A DNA stretch of 64,000 nt, from positions 301,992-365,991 of the forward strand of contig NZ_JAGIAV010000005.1 in NCBI RefSeq assembly GCF_017744675.1, read 5' to 3'. Shown here piece after piece: positions 58,356 through 64,000 of the stretch (the stretch's first letter is position 1; every line of letters starts with the position of its first letter). A program made the translations under genes and the position numbers. This DNA comes from Flavobacterium sp. (GTDB lineage: Bacteria > Bacteroidota > Bacteroidia > Flavobacteriales > Flavobacteriaceae). The notes under the pieces were generated by a model. That model saw only the letters and a program-made list of their open reading frames with translations. It ran no database searches and had not been told where the DNA came from.

Positions 58356-58799
58356 TCATTTGTCGATTTTAACGAAATCTTCTTTCAAGTTAAATTTCAA
58401 TTTTAAGCCGTTAGTAAGTTTTGTTTCGTAACCAGAGCTTTCAATTTCTATTTTAGTTACTTTTTCTTTTGGGAAATTGGATTTAATGTACGAAGCTATT
58501 TTTTTAGGGACGATAGATTTTGGAATGTTTTTGCTTTTTCCATCAACTTCTTTCCAGTTCCCTTTCTTGTCAAATTCAATTTCAATCTCGTTGTCAAATT
58601 TCACTTTGTATTCTGTTGAAAGAATCTCTTTGTCTTCTAATATGTAGCTCGGTTTTTTCGATCCGAAATGCGTCTTTAAAAAAGTTTGTGCATTTGCAGG
58701 CAGAGCCTCTTTTTTTATTATCGTTTTTTGTGCATTTGCAGAAAATCCAAATATTAACCCTGCAATTAAGTAAATAGTCAGTTTTAATTTCGTTCTCAT
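58356..58799 (-). CDS. Exported PepSY-like (DUF2874) protein
   Basis: The 147-aa protein has a signal peptide (1-23, ending ANA) and two PepSY-like units: 'LPANAQTFLKTHFGSKKPSY' with LEDKEILSTEYKVKFDNEIEIEFDKKGNWKEVDG, and IPKKIASYIKSNFPKEKVTKIEIESSGYETKLTNGLKLKFNLKEDFVKID. This repeated alpha-beta pattern is that of periplasmic DUF2874/BLIP-like proteins of unknown role. It stands alone, framed by AATTAG-word repeats on both sides. Confidence 0.88.
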   Translation of the reverse strand: MRTKLKLTIYLIAGLIFGFSANAQKTIIKKEALPANAQTFLKTHFGSKKPSYILEDKEILSTEYKVKFDNEIEIEFDKKGNWKEVDGKSKNIPKSIVPKKIASYIKSNFPKEKVTKIEIESSGYETKLTNGLKLKFNLKEDFVKIDK

Positions 58800-58912
58800 A
58801 TTTTGCTGATTTTTAAAATTATACTACAAGGTAAGATTAAAATTTTGAAATATTAAAAAACCATTTGAGTTTCGTTCATTGCTACTAAGATGTCTATTTT
58901 TATTAGAAAAAA

Positions 58913-58976
58913 TATCTAATCGACACATTTTCAAAATTATCTAATTTTCAAATTGCCTAATTATCTAATTAATCTA
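58913..58976 (+). repeat. AATTATCTAATT-word repeat region upstream of the ABC-F gene
   Basis: It holds several CTAATT / AATTAT words like those at 58207-58340 and includes the -33 of the ABC-F promoter. Confidence 0.55.
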
Positions 58977-58982
58977 TCTTTG
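58953..58982 (+). promoter_or_regulatory. Promoter of the ABC-F gene (TTG-N19-TATCTTTG)
   Basis: TTG 58953-58955 and TATCTTTG 58975-58982 with an exact 19-base spacer; the leader is about 57 bases. Confidence 0.8.
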
Positions 58983-59045
58983 CAGCACGAAAAAAATGGG
59001 TAGTCAGATAAACGATTAACCGATTAAACAAATTAACAAATACAA

Positions 59046-60680
59046 ATGATTACAGTTAACGATATTTCGGTTCAGTTTGGCGGAACTACACTTTTTAGCG
59101 ATGTTTCTTTTGCTATAAATGAAAATGATAAAATTGCCCTTATGGGTAAAAATGGTGCGGGAAAATCGACACTTTTAAAGATAATTGCAGGTGTAAATAA
59201 ACCTTCTACAGGAAGTATTTCTGCTCCAAAAGAAGCTGTAATCGCTTACCTGCCTCAGCATTTGCTTACTGAAGATGGTGCAACGGTGATGGAAGAAGCA
59301 TCAAAAGCGTTCAGCGAGATTTTTACAATGAAAGCTGAAATTGACGAAATCAATGAGCAGTTGACAGTTCGTACCGATTACGAAAGTGACGAATACATGA
59401 AATTGATCGAAAGAGTTTCTGACTTAAGCGAGAAATTTTATGCAATCGAAGAAGTAAATTACGAAGCAGAAGTTGAGAAAATTCTAGTTGGTTTAGGTTT
59501 TGAAAGAGAAGATTTCGCACGCCAGACTTCAGAATTTTCTGGAGGATGGAGAATGCGTATTGAGTTAGCGAAGATTTTATTGAGAAAACCAGATTTGATT
59601 TTGCTGGATGAGCCAACAAACCACATGGATATTGAAAGTATTCAATGGTTAGAAGATTTCTTATTGACTCAAGCAAAAGCAGTTGTGGTTATTTCTCACG
59701 ATAGAGCGTTTGTAGATAATATTACAAACCGTACGATCGAGGTGACAATGGGAAGAATTTACGACTACAAAGCAAAATATTCTCATTACCTAGAATTGAG
59801 AAAAGACCGCCGTATCCATCAGCAGAAAGCGTATGATGAACAACAGAAAATGATTGCTGAAAATCGTGCTTTTATTGAGCGTTTTAGAGGAACATTTTCT
59901 AAAACAGACGCTGTTCAATCTCGTGTAAAAATGCTTGAGAAACTTGAAATAGTAGAGGTTGATGAAGTTGATACATCTGCTTTGCGTTTAAAATTCCCGC
60001 CAGCGGCACGTTCTGGACAATATCCAGTTATTGTAAAAGAAATGTCTAAAGCTTACGGAGATCATGTAGTATTTAAAGATGCAAACATTGTAATCGAGCG
60101 CGGACAAAAAGTGGCTTTTGTTGGAAAAAATGGTGAAGGAAAATCGACCATGATTAAAGCAATCATGAAAGAAATCGGTGTTGATTCTGGAAGTGTTGAA
60201 ATCGGTCATAATGCACAAATCGGGTATTTTGCTCAAAATCAAGCGGCTTTATTAGATGAAAATGCCACGATTTTCGAAACAATTGATAGTATTGCAGTTG
60301 GGGACATTAGAACTCAAATTAAAAATATCTTAGGAGCTTTCATGTTTCAGGGAGATGATATTACTAAAAAAGTAAAAGTGCTTTCTGGAGGAGAAAAAAC
60401 ACGTTTGGCAATGATTAAATTATTGTTGGAACCAGTTAATTTGTTAATTCTGGATGAGCCTTCGAATCACTTAGATATGAAAACCAAAGATATTATTAAA
60501 GATGCTTTAAGAGATTTCGACGGAACTTTGATCTTGGTTTCTCACGATCGTGATTTCCTTGACGGATTGGCAACTAAAGTGTTCGAATTTGGAAACAAAC
60601 GTGTAAAAGAACATTTTGAAGACGTTGCAGGTTTCTTAGCGCATAAAAAGATGGACTCAATGAGAGAAATCGAAAAATAA
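59046..60680 (+). CDS. ABC-F family ATPase (YbiT-like)
   Basis: The 544-aa cytoplasmic protein has two ABC domains with no membrane part. Domain 1: Walker A GKNGAGKST, signature FSGGWRMR, Walker B LILLDEPTNHMD. Domain 2: GKNGEGKST, LSGGEKTRL, LLILDEPSNHLD. A charged linker (about 240-320) joins them. ABC-F proteins act on the ribosome E site as translation factors; the length and linker resemble housekeeping YbiT/EttA-like members more than antibiotic-resistance types. It is expressed from its own strong promoter. Confidence 0.93.
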   Translation: MITVNDISVQFGGTTLFSDVSFAINENDKIALMGKNGAGKSTLLKIIAGVNKPSTGSISAPKEAVIAYLPQHLLTEDGATVMEEASKAFSEIFTMKAEIDEINEQLTVRTDYESDEYMKLIERVSDLSEKFYAIEEVNYEAEVEKILVGLGFEREDFARQTSEFSGGWRMRIELAKILLRKPDLILLDEPTNHMDIESIQWLEDFLLTQAKAVVVISHDRAFVDNITNRTIEVTMGRIYDYKAKYSHYLELRKDRRIHQQKAYDEQQKMIAENRAFIERFRGTFSKTDAVQSRVKMLEKLEIVEVDEVDTSALRLKFPPAARSGQYPVIVKEMSKAYGDHVVFKDANIVIERGQKVAFVGKNGEGKSTMIKAIMKEIGVDSGSVEIGHNAQIGYFAQNQAALLDENATIFETIDSIAVGDIRTQIKNILGAFMFQGDDITKKVKVLSGGEKTRLAMIKLLLEPVNLLILDEPSNHLDMKTKDIIKDALRDFDGTLILVSHDRDFLDGLATKVFEFGNKRVKEHFEDVAGFLAHKKMDSMREIEK

Positions 60681-60699
60681 TATTTTTAATATAAATTTT

Positions 60700-60735
60700 A
60701 AAAGGGCATAAGTTTTTATTCTTATGCCCTTTTTT
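60700..60735 (+). terminator. Terminator of the ABC-F gene
   Basis: AAAAGGGCATAAG / CTTATGCCCTTTT with eight-base loop and T run. Confidence 0.85.
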
Positions 60736-60904
60736 GTATTAGTAACTATATTTTAATGCAATTTTTTTTACATAAAAGATCTTTTTTTGTTATTTTAGTA
60801 TTCCCATTTCTTGTTAACTATAAGAAGTTAACTTTTTTGATCCTAAGATAAAGCCGATTTTTAAGTCGCCTATAAGCATTACTGTTCCATTTTATTTTAA
60901 GCCT

Positions 60905-62074
60905 ATGAGTAAAAGTCTACTAATGCCAATTTTTTTTCTTTTTTTTATAACGCCAACTTTTTTGCATGCCCAAGGAGATTTGAATCAGGGAGATGATAAA
61001 AAAGAAACCGATAAAAAAGCAACTGAAGAAGTAAAATACCCTCAATTTCAATTAAAAGGGCTTCTTCAGGCAAGATATCTGGAAAGTTTTGGAGATAATG
61101 TAGATGTTTTAGGAGTTCATCATTCAGCGGGAGATGCCGTTCAAAGTTCTTTCGATATAAAAAGAATGCGTGTGGGGCTAAATACCAAATTAAGCGAAAC
61201 TACAGAAATTGTTATTCTGGTGAATTTAGCAGATTTTAAATCAGATCCGAAAGGAAAAGTTCTTGAGAATGCTTACGGAAAATATACTTTTAATAAATAT
61301 ATAGCCTTAACAGGAGGACAATTTCGGCCAGCTTTTGGTATCGAGGAGCTTGTGCCAGTAGATATTATTAAATCTTTTGATTTTTCGAATCAGTATTATG
61401 AATTTGGAAAAAATGGATGGACAAGTTTCCAGATAGGAGCATCGGCAACGGGAGCTTTCGATATCGAGAAAATTCCAGTTAATTATGCAGTTTCGGTTAT
61501 AAACGGAAATGGTAAAAATCAGGAAATGGATAAAGACAACGGAAAACAATTTTCTTCAAGATGGGTTTTCGGTTTGTCTAAAGAGCATAAAATTAATCTA
61601 GGTTTAAATGGTGGTTTCGGAAAAGTGTTTAAAGAAGATGTTTTTGCAATTGGAGCAGATATTACCAGCGATTTTCAACTAACCGATAAACTAAGTTTTG
61701 ATTTGCAGATAGAATACAAGCAAGGAACAAATCATAATTTGTATTATTCTTTGCCAGTCACTAATCGAACAGATAATGTGGCCGATTATCAAATGCGAGG
61801 CATATATTTTCTGCCAAATTTTAGATATGAAATCAATTATAACAAACTCACAGCATTAGAAATTTCTTGTCGTTATGAGACTTTCGATCCAAGTTACAAG
61901 ATTGATTCAAACGTTCGCACCACGTACACGCCAATGGTTGGTTTAGAATTCGGGAAATCATATACAGGACGAATTGAGATGGGATTTGAAATCGACCGAT
62001 TTGATAAAAGTATTCCAGATACATCAACCTACAATGATAATCTGTTTTTAATTCAGTTACAGCTTAGAATTTAA
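60905..62074 (+). CDS. Outer-membrane porin of the OprO/OprP type
   Basis: The 389-aa protein has a signal peptide (1-22, TFLHAQ), an acidic and Lys-rich spacer, and a 16-strand barrel of the phosphate-selective porin family (FDIKRMRVGLNTKLSETTEIVI, 'YIALTGGQFRPAFGIEELVP', then GYFAQ-free strands up to LIQLQLRI). It is followed after 20 bases by an SLC13-type anion transporter, so both probably import one anion; phosphate, sulfate and dicarboxylates are candidates. Confidence 0.85.
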   Translation: MSKSLLMPIFFLFFITPTFLHAQGDLNQGDDKKETDKKATEEVKYPQFQLKGLLQARYLESFGDNVDVLGVHHSAGDAVQSSFDIKRMRVGLNTKLSETTEIVILVNLADFKSDPKGKVLENAYGKYTFNKYIALTGGQFRPAFGIEELVPVDIIKSFDFSNQYYEFGKNGWTSFQIGASATGAFDIEKIPVNYAVSVINGNGKNQEMDKDNGKQFSSRWVFGLSKEHKINLGLNGGFGKVFKEDVFAIGADITSDFQLTDKLSFDLQIEYKQGTNHNLYYSLPVTNRTDNVADYQMRGIYFLPNFRYEINYNKLTALEISCRYETFDPSYKIDSNVRTTYTPMVGLEFGKSYTGRIEMGFEIDRFDKSIPDTSTYNDNLFLIQLQLRI

Positions 62075-62094
62075 TTCACTTAATTTTTGTTTTT

Positions 62095-63525
62095 ATGAAA
62101 GAAGTAAAAATTCCCCAGACTTTAATTACGCTGGCAGTTTTAGTTGCCATTTGGTTTATTCCGGCTCCAGAAGGTGTTGTAGTAGAAGCGTGGCATTTAT
62201 TTGCGATTTTCGTAGCGACCATTTTAGGAATCATCTTAAAAGCGGCTCCAATGGGAACAATGTGTATGATTGCGATTGCCCTGACGGCGATGTCTCAAGT
62301 CTTGGCGCCTGGAGATCCTGGCAAATCGATCACATTGGCATTAAAAGGATTTGGAGATAAAGTAATCTGGCTCATCGGAATTTCTTTTTTCATAGCGAGA
62401 GGATTCATAAAAACAGGTCTGGGAAACAGAATAGCCTTTTTATTCATAAAAATTTTCGGCAAAAGTTCTCTAGGATTAGCTTACGGTTTAGGATTGGCCG
62501 ATTTGGTTCTGGCGCCTGCAGTGCCCAGTAATACCGCTAGAGGAGGAGGAATTGTTTATCCGATCATGAAATCAATGTCGATGAGTTTTGGTTCAATGCC
62601 AGACAAACCAGAAACACATAGAAAATTAGGAGCCTATTTAACTTTGAATAGTTATAATATGAACCTGATTGCCTCTTCGATGTTTTTAACAGGAACGGCA
62701 AGTAACCCAATGTGTCAAAAGTTTGCTTTAAATTTAGGGATCAAAATTAGTTGGATGTCGTGGGCTGCTGCAGCGATTGTTCCGGGGTTGTGCGCCTTTT
62801 TTGTCATTCCGTTTGTACTTTATAAAATTTATCCTCCAGAGTTAAAGAAAACAGGTGATGCGCCACAGCTAGCCATGCAGAAATTGAAAGAAATGGGAGC
62901 CATTACAAGAGATGAATGGATGATGCTGCTAACGTTTTTTATTCTTCTTTTTCTTTGGATGACTGGAGATTTGTTCTCTATTGATGCTACCACAACCGCT
63001 TTTATCGGATTGGTAATTTTACTGCTGACTTCAGTTTTAACCTGGGAAGATGTAAAAGCCGAAAAAGGAGCTTGGGATACCATTGTTTGGTTTTCGGTTT
63101 TAGTAATGATGGCCAGCTCGTTGAACGAATTGGGCTTTATAGCGTGGTTTAGCGATTTGATAAAAGCTGAAATTGGCGGATTAAGCTGGCAGATGGCTTT
63201 TCCGATTATAATATTGGTGTATTTCTTTAGCCATTATCTTTTTGCAAGTGCCACTGCGCACGTTGCGGCAATGTACGCAGCCTTGCTTGGTGTTGGGGTT
63301 TCGCTCGGAATTCCGGGATTATTGCTAGCCTTTATGCTTGGTTTTGTCGGATCTCTTTACGGAACTTTAACCCATTATGGTCACGGTCCGGCACCCGTAT
63401 TTTTCGGGAGCGGCTACGTTGACCTAAAGAGCTGGTGGATCAAAGGGCTTATAACCGGTTTGATTATGCTCTTAATTTATATGGTAATAGGAGGATTATG
63501 GCTCCGTGTTATTGGATACTTTTAG
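62095..63525 (+). CDS. DASS (SLC13) family anion:sodium symporter
   Basis: The 476-aa protein has about eleven membrane segments. The family motifs are APAVPSNTARGGGIVYPIMKS and SSMFLTGTASNPMCQK, which hold the Ser-Asn-Thr sodium and carboxylate sites, and near the C-terminus 'FSHYLFASATAHVAAMYAAL' and LTHYGHGPAPVFFGSGYV. Family members carry C4-dicarboxylates, tricarboxylates or sulfate with Na+. It is coupled to the upstream porin. Its stop codon overlaps that of the convergent gene at 63522 by four bases. Confidence 0.93.
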   Translation: MKEVKIPQTLITLAVLVAIWFIPAPEGVVVEAWHLFAIFVATILGIILKAAPMGTMCMIAIALTAMSQVLAPGDPGKSITLALKGFGDKVIWLIGISFFIARGFIKTGLGNRIAFLFIKIFGKSSLGLAYGLGLADLVLAPAVPSNTARGGGIVYPIMKSMSMSFGSMPDKPETHRKLGAYLTLNSYNMNLIASSMFLTGTASNPMCQKFALNLGIKISWMSWAAAAIVPGLCAFFVIPFVLYKIYPPELKKTGDAPQLAMQKLKEMGAITRDEWMMLLTFFILLFLWMTGDLFSIDATTTAFIGLVILLLTSVLTWEDVKAEKGAWDTIVWFSVLVMMASSLNELGFIAWFSDLIKAEIGGLSWQMAFPIIILVYFFSHYLFASATAHVAAMYAALLGVGVSLGIPGLLLAFMLGFVGSLYGTLTHYGHGPAPVFFGSGYVDLKSWWIKGLITGLIMLLIYMVIGGLWLRVIGYF

Positions 63526-63824
63526 ATTCTAATTCCAGGAGGAAGCAATTCTTTGTATCTAGGATTTTTTTTGAAAAATGAAACAATCTTTGGATGAATA
63601 GGAACTACTCTGTAATTTTTTTCAGAACTTAAGTCTAAAATATTCTTAAGCAAAGTGTTGATTGTTTCTTCGTTTTCGTAAGAATCTGGTTTGTTGATTT
63701 TGGTTAAGAAGATTTTTTTCTCTTGAAATTGATACTCAACTGCTAACATACCTTCAGGGATGACAGTTTCAAATTGGCGTGCAAAAGTGTTGTCTTTGAT
63801 TTCCATAGTTACAGAAGTTTCCAT
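63522..63824 (-). CDS. Degenerate YjdJ-type GNAT-like small protein
   Basis: The 100-aa protein follows the small Acetyltransf_CG (YjdJ-like) family in its tail: 'YRVVPIHPKIVSFFKKNPRY' corresponds to the conserved V-P-x-x-P-x-x-x-x-F-x-x-x-x-P-x-Y end. The acetyl-CoA loop (normally RGKGIASxL) is replaced by YENEETINTLLKN, so CoA binding seems lost. A second ATG seven codons in (MEIKDNTF) is equally possible as start. It may have become a binding protein or may not be an acetyltransferase at all. Confidence 0.65.
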   Translation of the reverse strand: METSVTMEIKDNTFARQFETVIPEGMLAVEYQFQEKKIFLTKINKPDSYENEETINTLLKNILDLSSEKNYRVVPIHPKIVSFFKKNPRYKELLPPGIRI

Positions 63825-64000
63825 AGTAATTTCTTGTTAGGTTATTGGTAAATAATGATTTGGGACTCAAAATATTCTTGAAAGAAAATTCTTTATAAGT
63901 TTTAAAATCAAAAAATATTTCGAAATGCAAAGGTAATCATTTGATTTTCAATATCGAATTATTTTTTTAAGATGTAAACTTTAAGTTTTTGATTCAAACC
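63825..64000. other. Right end of the window
   Basis: It holds the upstream region of the gene at 63522-63824 and AT-rich sequence; no further gene start is visible. Confidence 0.5.

Noticed and set aside
59046..60680. ABC-F protein as an antibiotic-resistance determinant
   Set aside because: The linker and general layout look like the housekeeping YbiT/EttA-like type, and there is no sign of transfer or a drug-sensing leader.

Overview
The window reads as chromosomal DNA of a Flavobacterium-type member of the Bacteroidota. The support is AT-rich sequence, many TAnnTTTG (-7) / TTG (-33) promoters of the Bacteroidota primary sigma factor, TonB-dependent receptors with carboxypeptidase-like N-domains, DUF4249/DUF4290/DUF5686/DUF4199 families, zinc-free type B L31, and a 6S-Flavo-like RNA between zapA and rny. 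I see no prophage, insertion sequence, CRISPR array, rRNA operon or plasmid function. Most genes are core chromosome; the accessory parts are sugar degradation, efflux and sensing genes and unusual intergenic repeats.

Layout. 1-385: end of a beta-helix/DUF5123 protein. 581-2337: minus-strand operon of a DUF6642-like protein, an AraC regulator and a 69-aa protein. 2507-5731: nucleosidase, a small membrane protein bracketed by inverted repeats, and a secreted GH2 enzyme with a glucuronidase-type NxK motif. 5799-8367: MFS exporter and esterase divergent from an HxlR regulator. 8458-9639: MgtC and an acetyltransferase. 9681-14877: ECF sigma factor, 69-aa protein, FecR anti-sigma, STN-type TonB receptor and DUF4249 lipoprotein, which is a trans-envelope signalling and uptake locus. 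15159-20924: sulfatase, acetyltransferase, MocR regulator and small unknown genes. 21001-27089: tRNA(CAU), START-like protein, class IV aminotransferase, YqgE, HU, fmt-recQ and an ATPase.

27090-32344 carries a palindrome cluster, DUF493, DUF4290, murA and a cation exporter, separated by long inverted repeats. 32345-39402 holds a DUF5686 outer-membrane protein, aroQ, four small beta-barrel paralogues and xerD. 39555-43501 holds an orphan PAS kinase, rny, 6S RNA, zapA and a coiled-coil partner. 43673-48650 holds a secreted M23 peptidase, a TonB receptor and a Ca-loop lipoprotein. 48809-56263 holds DUF2971, an MsbA-like ABC exporter, a nitroreductase/HxlR divergon, phosphohexomutase, GT2 and DUF4199. 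56514-63824 holds rpmE2 with a long leader, a GlmU-like protein, a PepSY-like protein, an ABC-F ATPase, a porin plus SLC13-type transporter, and a degenerate acetyltransferase-like protein.

The points I would look at first are: a pair of 69-aa ferredoxin-like paralogues, one lodged between an ECF sigma factor and its FecR partner; a nitroreductase/HxlR control region whose two promoters interlock around an inverted repeat; several unrelated families of long inverted repeats with the same architecture next to gene ends; and a MurA with Asp in place of the catalytic Cys.
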